From NCBI RefSeq assembly GCF_006716815.1, contig NZ_VFPS01000004.1:62001-126000 (forward strand): a stretch of 64,000 nucleotides of DNA. The letters are read 5' to 3'. The position numbers were made by a program, and so were the translations under genes. The notes below the pieces were generated by a model, which saw only the letters and a list, made by a program, of their open reading frames with translations, had not been told where the DNA came from and made no database searches. This stretch comes from Microbacterium lacticum (lineage in GTDB: Bacteria; Actinomycetota; Actinomycetes; Actinomycetales; Microbacteriaceae). Positions 33,130 through 42,841 of this stretch are shown here, piece by piece. Position 1 is the first letter of the stretch. Each line of letters starts with the position of its first letter.

Positions 33130-35157
33130 GTGGAGTCACTCTCCGAGATCGAGACCGACGGCACCGACGTCGCGCGCGAAGATGCCGCGAACACCGGCGC
33201 CGAGACCACCGAGACCGCGGCAGCGCCCGAGGCGCCCGCGCCTGAGGCGGATGCCGAGGCCACGGATGCCGCGGCTGACGCCGCACCCGTCGAGGCGGAG
33301 GCCCCCGCCGTGGAGGCCGAGGCCCCCGTCGCCGAGGCGCCCGCCGTCGAGGACGCGCCTGCCGTCCAGGCTGAGGCGCCCGCCGAGGCTGCGCCCGTCG
33401 AGGAGGCGCCCGCCGAGGCCGCGCCCGTGAAGGCGCCCCGCAAGCGCGCGCCGCGCCGGGCCAAGAGCACCGACGTTCCCGCCGCGACGGAGGCTCCGGC
33501 CACCGAGGCGTCCGCCGACGCGGCCCCCGCCGCCGACGCGCCCGCCGAGACCGCCGCGCAGCCCGCGACCGAGACGCCCGCCGCCGAGACCCCCGCCGAG
33601 GGCGCTAAGGCTCCCGCCGATCAGCCGGCCGAGTCGAGCGACGGCGCGGAGACCCCCGCCGCCGAGACCCCGGCCGAAGGCGCCGAGCAGGCCGAGGGCG
33701 AGACCCCGAGCCGCAGCCGCAGCCGTTCGCGCAGCCGCAGCCGCGGCCGCGGCCAGAAGGGCGACGCCGCGCAGAACGGCCAGAACGCGCAGACGGGCCA
33801 GGGTGACCAGCCCGCGCAGAACGCGCAGCCCGCCGAGGCATCCTCGAACAACAACAACAACGGCGGCAGCAACAACCGCGACGACGCCGACGAGCAGGGC
33901 TCGGGGCGCGGCCGCCAGCGCGGCAAGCGTCGCGGCCAGAGCCAGTCGGGCGACGAGTTCGAGACCGAGATCGGCGAGGATGACGTGCTCATCCCGATCG
34001 CGGGCATCCTCGACGTGCTCGACAACTACGCGTTCGTCCGCACGACCGGCTACCTCCCCGGCACGAGCGACGTGTACGTCTCGCTCGGTCAGGTGAAGAA
34101 GTACAACCTGCGCAAGGGCGACGCGGTCGTCGGCGCGATCAAGCAGCCCCGCGAGGGCGAGCAGTCGAGCCGCCAGAAGTACAACGCGCTCGTCAAGGTC
34201 GACGCGATCAACGGCCTGTCTGTCGAAGACGCGGCCAGCCGCGTCGAGTTCGGGGCGCTCACCCCGCTCTACCCGCAGGAGCGCCTGCGCCTCGAGACCG
34301 CGCCCGAGAAGCTGACGCAGCGGATCATCGACCTCGTCGCGCCGATCGGCAAGGGCCAGCGCAGCCTCATCGTCGCGCCGCCCAAGGCCGGCAAGACGAT
34401 CGTGCTGCAGCAGATCGCGAACGCGATCGCGCAGAACAACCCCGAGGTGCACCTCATGGTCGTGCTCGTCGACGAGCGCCCCGAAGAGGTCACCGACATG
34501 CAGCGCACGGTCAAGGGCGAGGTCATCGCCTCGACCTTCGATCGGCCGGCCGAAGACCACACGACGGTCGCCGAGCTCGCCATCGAGCGCGCGAAGCGCC
34601 TCGTCGAGCTCGGTCGCGACGTCGTCGTGCTGCTCGACTCGATCACCCGCCTCGGCCGCGCCTACAACGTGTCGGCACCCACGAGCGGTCGCGTCCTCTC
34701 CGGCGGTGTGGATGCCTCGGCCCTCTACCCGCCCAAGCGCTTCTTCGGCGCCGCGCGCAACATCGAGAACGGCGGCTCGCTCACCATCCTCGCCACGGCG
34801 CTCGTGGAGACCGGGTCGAAGATGGACGACGTGATCTTCGAGGAGTTCAAGGGCACCGGCAACAGCGAGCTGCGCCTGTCGCGCCAGCTCGCCGACAAGC
34901 GGATCTTCCCCGCCGTCGACGTCAACGCGTCGTCGACGCGTCGCGAAGAGATGCTGCTCAGCCCCGACGAGGTCAAGATCACCTGGAAGCTCCGCCGTGC
35001 CCTCGCGGGCCTCGACCCGCAGCAGGCCCTCGAGGTCGTGCTCGGCAACCTCAAGGAGACCTCCTCGAACGTCGAGTTCCTCGTGCAGATGCAGAAGTCG
35101 ATCCCGGCGCCCGCCTCCGGCGGCCACAGCCACGGACACGAGAACAGCATCCGCTGA
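33130..35157 (+). CDS. rho: Transcription termination factor Rho with a long disordered insert
   Basis: A 675-residue Rho. After a short start comes a region of about 250 residues, rich in Ala, Glu and Pro, then [15 protein letters not shown], Gln/Asn-rich repeats and a basic [10 protein letters not shown]. The RNA-binding OSB part follows ([22 protein letters not shown]), then the ATPase with [14 protein letters not shown] (Walker A), [14 protein letters not shown] (Walker B and Q-loop) and [12 protein letters not shown]. Actinobacterial Rho inserts bind RNA and phase-separate or widen target choice. The GTG at 33130 is picked for its AAGGAGA site. Confidence 0.96.
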   Translation: MESLSEIETDGTDVAREDAANTGAETTETAAAPEAPAPEADAEATDAAADAAPVEAEAPAVEAEAPVAEAPAVEDAPAVQAEAPAEAAPVEEAPAEAAPVKAPRKRAPRRAKSTDVPAATEAPATEASADAAPAADAPAETAAQPATETPAAETPAEGAKAPADQPAESSDGAETPAAETPAEGAEQAEGETPSRSRSRSRSRSRGRGQKGDAAQNGQNAQTGQGDQPAQNAQPAEASSNNNNNGGSNNRDDADEQGSGRGRQRGKRRGQSQSGDEFETEIGEDDVLIPIAGILDVLDNYAFVRTTGYLPGTSDVYVSLGQVKKYNLRKGDAVVGAIKQPREGEQSSRQKYNALVKVDAINGLSVEDAASRVEFGALTPLYPQERLRLETAPEKLTQRIIDLVAPIGKGQRSLIVAPPKAGKTIVLQQIANAIAQNNPEVHLMVVLVDERPEEVTDMQRTVKGEVIASTFDRPAEDHTTVAELAIERAKRLVELGRDVVVLLDSITRLGRAYNVSAPTSGRVLSGGVDASALYPPKRFFGAARNIENGGSLTILATALVETGSKMDDVIFEEFKGTGNSELRLSRQLADKRIFPAVDVNASSTRREEMLLSPDEVKITWKLRRALAGLDPQQALEVVLGNLKETSSNVEFLVQMQKSIPAPASGGHSHGHENSIR

Positions 35158-35164
35158 TCCCGTT

Positions 35165-36241
35165 GTGTTCGAGTCCGTCCAGTCGCTGATCGCCGAGCAC
35201 AAGGCGGTCCAGGAGGAGCTCTCCGACCCCACCGTGCACGCCGACGCGGGGCGCGCGAAGCGCGTCAACCGTCGGTACGCGGAGCTGTCGAGGATCGTCG
35301 CGGCCCACGAGGCGTGGGCCGCGGCATCCACCGACCTCGACGCGGCGCGCGAGCTCGCCCGTGAGGACGACGCGTTTGCCGAGGAGATCCCGGCGCTCGA
35401 AGGGCAGGTCGCCGCGGCGCAGGAGAAGCTCCGGCGCCTGCTCATCCCGCGCGACTCCGACGACGCGCGCGACGTGATCATGGAGATCAAGGCGGGGGAG
35501 GGCGGCGCCGAGTCGGCGCTGTTCGCCGCCGATCTCCTGCGCATGTATCTGCAGTTCGCGGCATCCATGGGCTGGAAGACCGAGCTCCTCGAGCGCAACG
35601 AGAGCGATCTCGGCGGCTACAAGGATGTGCAGGTCGCGATCAAGGGGTCCTCGACCGATCCGGCGCAGGGCGTCTGGGCGCACCTGAAGTACGAGGGCGG
35701 GGTGCACCGCGTGCAGCGGGTGCCCGCGACCGAGTCGCAGGGGCGCATCCACACCTCGACGACGGGAGTGCTCGTCTTCCCCGAGGTCGACGAGCCCGAA
35801 GAGGTGCAGATCGATCAGAACGATCTGCGCATCGATGTCTACCGCTCCTCGGGCCCCGGTGGCCAGTCGGTCAACACGACCGACTCGGCGGTGCGGATCA
35901 CCCACATCCCGACCGGCATCGTCGTGTCGATGCAGAACGAGAAGAGTCAGCTGCAGAACCGCGAGGCCGGCATGCGGGTGCTGCGCGCGCGCCTGCTCGC
36001 CAAGCAGCAGGAGGAGCGGGATGCCGCGGCCTCCGATGCCCGCAGATCTCAGATCCGGGGCATGGACCGCTCCGAGCGCATCCGCACGTACAACTTCCCG
36101 GAGAACCGCATCGCCGACCACCGCACGGGGTACAAGGCGTACAACCTCGACCAGGTGATGGACGGCGCTCTCGGCCCGATCATCGAGTCGGCGATCACCG
36201 CCGACGAAGAGGCGCGCCTCGCCGCCATCGGCGCCGACTGA
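35165..36241 (+). CDS. prfA: Peptide chain release factor 1
   Basis: A 358-residue class I release factor that reads UAA and UAG. The stop-codon recognition PAT is at residues 187-189 and the hydrolysis GGQ at 232-234. The N-terminus [14 protein letters not shown] and the C-terminal [13 protein letters not shown] are normal. GTG 35165, seven bases after the rho stop, gives the standard start. Usually prmC, the methylase for the GGQ glutamine, follows directly; here it is about 4.9 kb further on. Confidence 0.96.
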   Translation: MFESVQSLIAEHKAVQEELSDPTVHADAGRAKRVNRRYAELSRIVAAHEAWAAASTDLDAARELAREDDAFAEEIPALEGQVAAAQEKLRRLLIPRDSDDARDVIMEIKAGEGGAESALFAADLLRMYLQFAASMGWKTELLERNESDLGGYKDVQVAIKGSSTDPAQGVWAHLKYEGGVHRVQRVPATESQGRIHTSTTGVLVFPEVDEPEEVQIDQNDLRIDVYRSSGPGGQSVNTTDSAVRITHIPTGIVVSMQNEKSQLQNREAGMRVLRARLLAKQQEERDAAASDARRSQIRGMDRSERIRTYNFPENRIADHRTGYKAYNLDQVMDGALGPIIESAITADEEARLAAIGAD

Positions 36242-36272
36242 GCGCTCGCGCGGGTCGGCGTGGCGCGGTCCG

Positions 36273-36356
36273 CCCGAACTGCAAGGCCTGCGGCGCGACA
36301 CGCCGCTGCGCGGCGCACGCGCCCGGCGCGTCGCGCACGATCCCTTGCAATCCGGG
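36273..36356. repeat. 84-bp palindrome after prfA
   Basis: CCCGAACTGCAAGG (36273-36286) pairs with CCTTGCAATCCGGG (36343-36356) with two mismatches; the GC-rich middle can fold further. It lies just downstream of prfA and may end that transcript. In size it resembles the 83-bp family but its arms are different. Confidence 0.65.
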
Positions 36357-36593
36357 ACCCGTGAAGGCGCGGTGAGGACTCTCGAAAACGATCGTGTCAG
36401 CGCATGATCACCTTCGTCATCCGCGCGCTGATCTTCGTCGTCTCGGCGGCGGTCGGGCTCATCGTCGCCGACCTCGTGCTCGACGGGTTCCGCATCGACT
36501 GGTCGAACTGGTGGGGGTTCGTGCTCGCCGTCGTGATCTTCGCGGTGCTCCAGTCGGTGCTGACGCCGTGGGCGGCGAAGGTCGCGCGCAAGA

Positions 36594-38242
36594 CCTGGAT
36601 CGTGTCAGATTAGTGCCCCACGCCCGGCCGGAGTGCGGCGATGATGTCGGCGGCTTCCCCCGTTGGCGGGGTGGTCGCGGTGAGTTCGTGTCCGTCGATG
36701 GTGATCGTGACGTCACGCAGCGGGCGCAGCGCGCGGACGATACGGCGGACCGTCACGCCGGTGGTCTTGTAGAGGTGCCGGCTGATCGCGAGAGCGCAGA
36801 ACACGACGGTGAGGTGCGCGTGGATCGAGTCCGCGGTCGACGCGAACATCGGCCTCGCCCGCAGGTCGGTCTTCGCCATCCGGAACGTCGCCTCGACCTG
36901 GAACAGGTCATGGTAGGCCGCCACGATCTCTGCAGCGGAAGCCGTCGCGGTGCTGAGGTTGGTGACGTACCCCTTGAGGCCGATGTATTCGCGGGCCTTC
37001 TCGACTCTTGCCCAGTTCACGCCGGGCCCCGTGCCGAGGGTGACGAACCGGTCCTTCTTCGCCGGGCGGGTGCCGTCAGCGATCTGCTCGGCGCGTTCGA
37101 TCTGCTTGTTCAACGTGATGTTGTCGCGGATCTTCCGCTTGTGGGAGTACTGCCACACCACTCGCCGCTCCCGCGCGTTCACACCCGCACCCATGGTTCG
37201 GGTGGTCTCGACCGTCTCCCCATCGGTGACGATGTTCCCGACGGTCGCGTAGTGCTCGGCGAGATCGTATGGCGCGGAGGAGGTGCGGGAGCCGACGATG
37301 AAACCGAACCCGGCGTCCTCCAGCCGGTTCAGGTTCGCTGCGGACAGCATGCCGGCGTCCGCGACGACCACGACCTCGGTCGCGGAGTGACGTTCGCGGA
37401 ACTGGTCGAGGACGGGCAGCAGGGTGAGGGTCTCGCCCCTGTTGCCCGCGAACTCGTGGACTTCGAGGGGGAACCCGCCCTGGTCCACGAGGAGGCCGAC
37501 GAGGATCTGCGGGTCGACGCGGCGCTCTTTGCTCATCCCGACCTTGCGGAGCTTGTCTTCACGCTCCGCCTCGAAGTAGAGGGTGGTGACGTCGTAGAGC
37601 ACGACGGTGAGCGGGCCAGATCGGGTCGCATGCGCGTAGGCTGCGGCGGCGATCTTCGACCGCCAGTCCTGCTCAACGCTGCGGGCGAGGGTCCGCCACA
37701 CGGTCGACAGCGACGGCGCACCCGGGACACCGAGCTCGTCCCACACCCGCAGCGTGTCCGCCTTGCTGGTCGGCTCGACGACGCGGGCCAGGACCAGCTT
37801 CATGAATGTGTCGTTGCCGACCGCGTCGAACCCGAGACGGGCGTAGGCGTCCTCGAGGACATCCCACAACAACCTGGACCTCGACCCGGTCACCGTCGGC
37901 GCGGTCGTGGCCGGCGGCGTCGCGCCCAGCCCGTCCAGATCGAACGGGACATGCCCGGCCAGCTCCGCGATCCGCTCCCGCGCGATCGCGACCAGCACCG
38001 CGAGCTGCTCATCGTCGTGCGCGGAGCCGAGGTGCTCCACGATCGTCCGCACACCACGGGTCTTCGACGCGATCTGCACCGCCGTCGCACCCGACGCGGT
38101 GCGCACCTTCCGCACGAACCACCCCACCGAGCGAGTCTAGATCGACGCCGTTAGTGCCCCGCACGAGGCACCAGCACCCCCGGAAAATCAAGCCTCAACG
38201 ATCCTCAACCCGCGAAATCACCCGACGGTGACACGATCCAGG
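36594..38242. mobile_element. IS1634-family insertion sequence, 1649 bp
   Basis: Both ends read CCTGGATCGTGTCA inward (36594-36607 and 38229-38242), a 14-bp perfect inverted repeat. The direct repeat CAAGA flanks the element (36589-36593 and 38243-38247). One complete transposase gene is inside. It interrupts a holin-like gene exactly. Confidence 0.93.
36610..38127 (-). CDS. IS1634-family (IS4-like) transposase
   Basis: A 505-residue DDE transposase. It has an N-terminal RTASGATAVQIASKTRG, the first Asp region VLYDVTTLYFE, the second in VVVADAGMLSAANL, and the YREK-like Glu region in FQVEATFRMAKTDLRARP. A C-terminal helix HLTVVFCALAISRHL follows, as in the IS1634/IS1549 group. GTG at 38127 starts MGWFVRKVR. 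The frame is intact and ends 16 bases inside the element, so it may be active. Confidence 0.92.
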   Translation of the reverse strand: MGWFVRKVRTASGATAVQIASKTRGVRTIVEHLGSAHDDEQLAVLVAIARERIAELAGHVPFDLDGLGATPPATTAPTVTGSRSRLLWDVLEDAYARLGFDAVGNDTFMKLVLARVVEPTSKADTLRVWDELGVPGAPSLSTVWRTLARSVEQDWRSKIAAAAYAHATRSGPLTVVLYDVTTLYFEAEREDKLRKVGMSKERRVDPQILVGLLVDQGGFPLEVHEFAGNRGETLTLLPVLDQFRERHSATEVVVVADAGMLSAANLNRLEDAGFGFIVGSRTSSAPYDLAEHYATVGNIVTDGETVETTRTMGAGVNARERRVVWQYSHKRKIRDNITLNKQIERAEQIADGTRPAKKDRFVTLGTGPGVNWARVEKAREYIGLKGYVTNLSTATASAAEIVAAYHDLFQVEATFRMAKTDLRARPMFASTADSIHAHLTVVFCALAISRHLYKTTGVTVRRIVRALRPLRDVTITIDGHELTATTPPTGEAADIIAALRPGVGH

Positions 38243-38470
38243 CAAGAACGCGCCGGCGTTCCTCGGCGGCATCGGCATCGTCTCGACGTTCATCGCGCTG
38301 CTGATCGTCGTGCTGATCCCCGGGGCGGGCCTCACGATCGGCGCCCCGTGGTGGACGTGGCTCGTCGCGCCGGTGATCGTGTGGCTCGTGACGGCGCTCG
38401 CGACGTGGCTGCTGCCCGGCCTGTTCTTCAAGAAGAAGGTGCAGGAGCGCCGCGCGGCCTGACCACCCGG

Positions 38471-39058
38471 TCAGATGAAGTACTCGGGCGTCGTCAAGAG
38501 CGCCCGGGGGTCGTCGCGGTCGGTGCGGCGACGTGCCTTGGCGGGAACGCCCACGAGGATCGAATCCTCCGGGGCATCCTTCGTGACGACCGCGTTCGCG
38601 CCGACCGCCGACCCCGCCCCGATCACGACCGGTCCGAGGATCTTCGCACCCGCGCCGACGGCGACGCCGTCGCCGAGGGTCGGATGCCTCTTGCCCGCTT
38701 CGCGCGTGCGGCCGCCGAGCGTGACCCCGTGGTAGAGCATCACGTCGTCGCCGACCTCGGCGGTCTCGCCGATGACGACGCCCATCCCGTGGTCGATGAA
38801 GAACCGGCGGCCGATGACCGCGCCAGGGTGGATCTCGACCCCGGTGAGCCAGCGGGTCAGCTGCGACAGGGCGCGGGCGGGGAAGCGCCAGCCGCGCGTC
38901 CAGAGCGTGTGCGCGAGCCGGTACGACCAGATCGCGTGCAGGCCCGAGTAGAGCACCGCGATCTCCCACGCGCTCCGCGCGGCGGGGTCGCGCAGCTTCG
39001 CCGCGGCGAGGTCTTCGCGCAGGCGCGCGCGCACACCGAGGCGCTCGACCGGGCTCAC
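38471..39058 (-). CDS. epsC: Serine O-acetyltransferase
   Basis: A 195-residue enzyme of the short EpsC/CysE type. The N-terminal helices include [16 protein letters not shown], then the left-handed beta-helix repeats: [25 protein letters not shown], then [15 protein letters not shown] and [12 protein letters not shown]. It makes O-acetylserine for cysteine synthesis. GTG at 39058 overlaps the stop of the upstream cysK gene, so the pair is translated together and may form the cysteine synthase complex. Confidence 0.95.
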   Translation of the reverse strand: MSPVERLGVRARLREDLAAAKLRDPAARSAWEIAVLYSGLHAIWSYRLAHTLWTRGWRFPARALSQLTRWLTGVEIHPGAVIGRRFFIDHGMGVVIGETAEVGDDVMLYHGVTLGGRTREAGKRHPTLGDGVAVGAGAKILGPVVIGAGSAVGANAVVTKDAPEDSILVGVPAKARRRTDRDDPRALLTTPEYFI

Positions 39059-40002
39059 GCGGGCACCTCGTCCCGCAGGTGCGCGTACAGCGCTGTGGAG
39101 AGGTAGCGCTCCCCGGCATCCGGCACGATCACGACGATGCGCTTGCCGGCCGACTCGGGCCGCGCGGCGATCTCGAGCGCCGCCCACACGGCGGCGCCCG
39201 CCGACATGCCGGCGAGGATGCCCTCGCGGGTGGCGAGCTCGCGGGCGACGCGGATCGCGTCGTCGAACTGCACGTCGACGATCTCGTCGACGACCGACCG
39301 GTCGAGCACCTCGGGCACGAAGTTCGGCCCGATGCCCTGGATGCGGTGGCCGCCCGCGCGGCCCTCGCTGAGCACCGGCGAGTCGGCGGGCTCCACGAGC
39401 ACGACGCGCACGTCGGGGTTCCGCTCCTTCAGCACCTGACCGACCCCGGTGATCGTGCCGCCGGTGCCCGACCCCGCGACGAACACGTCCACCCGTCCGT
39501 CGGTGTCGCGCCAGATCTCCTCCGCCGTGGTGCGGCGGTGGATGGCGGCGTTCGCCGCGCTCTCGAACTGGTGCGCGAGCACGGCGCCGGGTGTCTCGGC
39601 GGCGATCCGCTCGGCCGTCGCGACCGCCTCGGTCATGCCCTTGTGGGGATCGGTGAGCACGAGCTCCGCGCCGTAGGCCTTCAGGATCGCGCGCCGCTCC
39701 TTCGACATCGAGGCGGGCATCGTGAGGATCACCCGGTATCCGCGCGCCGCGCCGATGAGCGCGAGCGCGATGCCCGTGTTCCCGCTCGTCGACTCGACGA
39801 TCGTGCCACCCGGCCGGAGTGCGCCCGATTGCTCCGCCGCTTCGACGAGGGCGTAGCCCAGGCGGTCCTTGACGGATGCCCCGGGGTTGTAGAACTCGAG
39901 TTTGACGACGACCTCGGCCTCAGCGCCCGCGGTGAGGGCGTTCAGCCGCACGAGCGGCGTCTCGCCGAACGCCTGGGTGATGTCGGGGAGGATCGATGCC
40001 AC
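39055..40002 (-). CDS. cysK: Cysteine synthase A (copy 1, adjoining epsC)
   Basis: A 315-residue PLP enzyme that joins O-acetylserine and sulfide. PLP Lys45 is in ASVKDRLG, the Asn loop is [13 protein letters not shown], and the phosphate loop [11 protein letters not shown]. It differs from the next copy in having [21 protein letters not shown]. Its stop overlaps epsC. It is 40 bases downstream of the second copy, in the same direction. Confidence 0.95.
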   Translation of the reverse strand: MASILPDITQAFGETPLVRLNALTAGAEAEVVVKLEFYNPGASVKDRLGYALVEAAEQSGALRPGGTIVESTSGNTGIALALIGAARGYRVILTMPASMSKERRAILKAYGAELVLTDPHKGMTEAVATAERIAAETPGAVLAHQFESAANAAIHRRTTAEEIWRDTDGRVDVFVAGSGTGGTITGVGQVLKERNPDVRVVLVEPADSPVLSEGRAGGHRIQGIGPNFVPEVLDRSVVDEIVDVQFDDAIRVARELATREGILAGMSAGAAVWAALEIAARPESAGKRIVVIVPDAGERYLSTALYAHLRDEVPA

Positions 40003-40042
40003 GTGCCGAGTTTGTCAGATGCCGAGCGGGTCGGAGGCCGGC

Positions 40043-40993
40043 TCAGAGGCCCGCGGCCTCGTCGCGCAGGTTCTCGAACAGCACGGTCGACAGGTAGCGC
40101 TCGCCGAACGACGGCACGATCACGACGACATTCTTGCCCTCCGCCTCGGGGCGCGCGGCGACCTGCAGAGCGGCCCAGATGGCGGCGCCCGACGAGATGC
40201 CGACGAGGATGCCCTCGCTCGTGGCCACCTCGCGGGCGACGCGCAGCGTGTCGTCGAGCTCGACGTCGATGACCTCGTCGATGACGCTCTGGTCGAGGAT
40301 CTCGGGGATGAAGTTCGCGCCGATGCCCTGGATCTTGTGCGGTCCCGGGGTGCCCTTGGTGAGGAGCGGGGAGTCGGCCGGCTCGACGCCGATGACCTGG
40401 ACGCCCGGCACGCGCTCCTTCAGCACCTGACCGACGCCGGAGATCGTGCCGCCGGTGCCGATGCCGGCGACGAAGTAGCCGATCTCGCCGTCGGTGTCGC
40501 GGAGGATCTCCTCGGCGGTCGTGCGGCGGTGGATCTCGACGTTCGCCTGGTTCGCGAACTGCTTGGCGAGGATCGCGCCGGGGGTCTCGGCCGCGATCTC
40601 CTCGGCCTTGGCGACGGCGCCCTTCATGCCGAGGGCGGGCTCGGTGAGCACGAGCTCGGCGCCGTAGGCCTTGAGCAGCAGGCGGCGCTCGACCGACATC
40701 GAGGCCGGCATGGTGAGGATCACCCTGTAGCCGCGCGCCGCGCCGACCATCGCGAGCGCGATGCCGGTGTTGCCGCTCGTGCCCTCGACGATCGTGCCGC
40801 CGGGCTGCAGCTCGCCCGACGCCTCGGCGGCGTCGACGATGGCGATGCCGATGCGGTCCTTGACCGACGAGGCGGGGTTGTAGAACTCGAGCTTGGCGAG
40901 GATCGTGCCGGGCAGGCCCTCGCTGATGCGGTTGAGGCGGACGAGCGGGGTGTTGCCGAATGCGCTGGTGATGTCGGGGTGGATGCCGGACAT
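40043..40993 (-). CDS. cysK: Cysteine synthase A (copy 2, tandem paralogue)
   Basis: A 316-residue paralogue of the next gene. PLP Lys45 is in SSVKDRIG, with [13 protein letters not shown] and [11 protein letters not shown]. The C-terminus [15 protein letters not shown] is the canonical CysK end, so this one looks like the main enzyme. The two copies align over the full length without gaps, and roughly two thirds of residues agree by eye. GAAAGGC precedes the ATG. It is divergent from prmC. Confidence 0.95.
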   Translation of the reverse strand: MSGIHPDITSAFGNTPLVRLNRISEGLPGTILAKLEFYNPASSVKDRIGIAIVDAAEASGELQPGGTIVEGTSGNTGIALAMVGAARGYRVILTMPASMSVERRLLLKAYGAELVLTEPALGMKGAVAKAEEIAAETPGAILAKQFANQANVEIHRRTTAEEILRDTDGEIGYFVAGIGTGGTISGVGQVLKERVPGVQVIGVEPADSPLLTKGTPGPHKIQGIGANFIPEILDQSVIDEVIDVELDDTLRVAREVATSEGILVGISSGAAIWAALQVAARPEAEGKNVVVIVPSFGERYLSTVLFENLRDEAAGL

Positions 40994-41103
40994 GGGGTGC
41001 CTTTCGTGCGGTGACGACGGGTCGGGTGCCGGGCATCGCCCGGGTGCGACCAGCTTATGCGGGCGGGGATGTCCGGGCGCTGAATGTGACGAACCGGCAC
41101 GGG

Positions 41104-41109
41104 TAGGCT
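41104..41109 (+). promoter_or_regulatory. -10-like box TAGGCT before prmC
   Basis: Ten bases before ATG 41120; a GGGAGG between them could also bind the ribosome, so a short leader is possible. Confidence 0.4.
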
Positions 41110-41119
41110 GGGAGGACCC

Positions 41120-42031
41120 ATGAGCGCCGTGTCAGACCCCCGCGCGCCCCGCACGAGCGAGGCCCCGCGCGAGACCCCCGTGCGCCTGTCGATCCTGCTG
41201 GGCGCCGCCACCCGCACCCTGGTGGATGCCGGTGTGCCGAGCCCCGACGTCGACGCGGAGCTGCTCGCGGCGCACGCGTTCGGGCTGTCGCGCGGGGCGT
41301 TGGCCGCGGCATCCGTCCGCGGTGACGACGCGCCGGCGGACACCGCCGCCTTCGACGAGCTCGTCGCGCGCCGCGCGGCGCGCGAGCCTCTGCAGCACCT
41401 CACCGGGCTCGCGCCGTTCCGGCACCTCGAGCTGCGCGTCGGGCGGGGCGTGTTCGTGCCGCGCCCCGAGACCGAGATGGTCGCCCAGCTCGCGATCGAC
41501 GCGCTGCGCGCCGTGCCCGACGCCGATCCGATCGCCGTCGACCTCGGCACCGGCTCGGGCGCTCTCGCCCTCGCGATGGCGACCGAGGTGCCGCACGCGC
41601 GCGTGCATGCCGCCGAGAACGCCGTCGACGCGTTCATCTGGGCGAAGGAGAACTTCGCCCGGCTCGCGCCGCACGCCCGGCTGGCGTTCATCGACCTGGC
41701 ATCCGCATTCCCCGAGCTCGACGGCCAGGTCGCCGTGCTCGTCTCGAACCCGCCGTACGTGCCGGATGCCGCGGTGCCCCGGGACCCCGAGGTGCGGCTG
41801 TGGGATCCGCCGTCGGCGCTCTACGGCGGCGAGGACGGCCTCGACGTCGTCCGCACGCTCTCGGAGGTGGGGATGCGGCTCCTCCGGCCCGGCGGCACGC
41901 TCGTGATCGAGCACGGCGAGTGGCAGGGCGCGCCCATCCGGGAGCTCCTCGACCAGGCCGGCTGGCGCGCGAGCGCGACCCACCCCGACCTGACGATGCG
42001 CGACCGCGCCACCACGGCCGTCCGACCCTGA
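41120..42031 (+). CDS. prmC: Release-factor glutamine methyltransferase
   Basis: A 303-residue enzyme that N5-methylates the GGQ glutamine of release factors. The SAM site is DLGTGSG (residues 141-147) and the catalytic NPPY is at 210-213. The N-terminal domain has [17 protein letters not shown] and VFVPRPETE. Normally next to prfA, it is displaced here by the holin-like, epsC and cysK genes. It heads a run that continues to the ATP synthase. Confidence 0.95.
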   Translation: MSAVSDPRAPRTSEAPRETPVRLSILLGAATRTLVDAGVPSPDVDAELLAAHAFGLSRGALAAASVRGDDAPADTAAFDELVARRAAREPLQHLTGLAPFRHLELRVGRGVFVPRPETEMVAQLAIDALRAVPDADPIAVDLGTGSGALALAMATEVPHARVHAAENAVDAFIWAKENFARLAPHARLAFIDLASAFPELDGQVAVLVSNPPYVPDAAVPRDPEVRLWDPPSALYGGEDGLDVVRTLSEVGMRLLRPGGTLVIEHGEWQGAPIRELLDQAGWRASATHPDLTMRDRATTAVRP

Positions 42032-42088
42032 CCCAGAATCGGGCGCTCGAGTCCCACGCCGTGCCAGGGTCTGCCGGGCGACGCGCCG

Positions 42089-42094
42089 TAGACT
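42089..42094 (+). promoter_or_regulatory. -10-like box TAGACT before the threonylcarbamoyl-AMP synthase gene
   Basis: Nine bases before ATG 42104 with no ribosome site between. Confidence 0.4.
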
Positions 42095-42103
42095 GGACCG
42101 GAT

Positions 42104-42841
42104 ATGTCTGAGCTCTTCGACTGCCGCGACCCCGAGCAGCTCCTTCCCGGGATGCGCCGGGCGCGTCAGGCGATCGCGCGGGGCGAGCTCGTCGTGCTGC
42201 CGACCGACACCGTGTACGGCGTCGGAGCCGACGCGTTCAGCGCCGCCGCCGTCGCGCGCCTGCTCGCCGCGAAGGGCCGCGGACGCCAGTCGCCGCCGCC
42301 CGTGCTCGTCGCGGGGCTCGCGACGATGCGCGCCCTCGTCTCCGAGGTGCCCGAGCCGGTCGAACGCCTCGTCGAGGCCTTCTGGCCCGGGGGACTCACG
42401 ATCGTGCTGCCCGCCCAGCCGTCCCTCTCCTGGGACCTCGGCGACACCGGGGGCACCGTCGCGGTGCGGATGCCCGCCGACCGCATCGCCCTCGAACTGC
42501 TCGAGGAGTGTGGCCCGCTCGCTGTCTCGAGCGCGAACCTCACGAAGCGGGCCGCGGCGATCGACGTGCACGAGGCCCGCGGCATGCTCGGCGACTCCGT
42601 GTCGGTGTACCTCGACGGCGGGGCTTCGAAGACCGGTGTGGCCTCGACCATCATCGACGCCACCGGGCTCGTGGCGGGCTCGTCCCGCCCCGTGCGGGTG
42701 CTCCGCGACGGCGCCATCCGGCGCGCGCAGCTGCGCGAGGTGCTCGGCGACCTGCTCGAGCCCGACCCCGCCGACGCTTACGGCGAGGCCGACCGCCGCC
42801 CCGAACCGCCCGCGCGGCCGGCATCCGACGGCTCGGCGTGA
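42104..42841 (+). CDS. tsaC: L-threonylcarbamoyladenylate synthase (YrdC domain)
   Basis: A 245-residue YrdC-fold enzyme for the t6A37 modification of tRNA. Typical segments are GELVVLPTDTVYGVGADAF, LLAAKGRGRQSPPPVLV (KxR substrate motif), WPGGLTIVL and AVSSANLTKRAAA. It lacks the C-terminal Sua5 domain. A disordered tail ends in GSA. The stop overlaps the GTG of the WecA-like gene. Confidence 0.93.
   Translation: MSELFDCRDPEQLLPGMRRARQAIARGELVVLPTDTVYGVGADAFSAAAVARLLAAKGRGRQSPPPVLVAGLATMRALVSEVPEPVERLVEAFWPGGLTIVLPAQPSLSWDLGDTGGTVAVRMPADRIALELLEECGPLAVSSANLTKRAAAIDVHEARGMLGDSVSVYLDGGASKTGVASTIIDATGLVAGSSRPVRVLRDGAIRRAQLREVLGDLLEPDPADAYGEADRRPEPPARPASDGSA

Larger units (their letters stand above)
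36404..38462 (+). pseudogene. Holin-like membrane protein gene, split by an IS1634-type element
   Basis: The 5' part (36404-36593) encodes MITFVIRALIFVVSAAVGLI through VLTPWAAKVARK, with two or three membrane helices. The 3' part (38248-38462) encodes NAPAFLGGIGIVSTFIALLIV to FFKKKVQERRAA. Removing the element and one CAAGA copy joins GCGCGCAAGAACGCGCCG in frame and restores a protein of about 135 residues of the phage-holin-like superfamily IV (four helices), a common actinobacterial chromosomal family. The present gene would give a 69-residue product ending WIVSD. Insertion looks recent because no other damage is seen. Confidence 0.88.

Noticed and set aside
36404..38462. Prophage remnant, because of the holin-like gene
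   Set aside because: This holin-like family is a common chromosomal gene in actinobacteria; no other phage gene is near.
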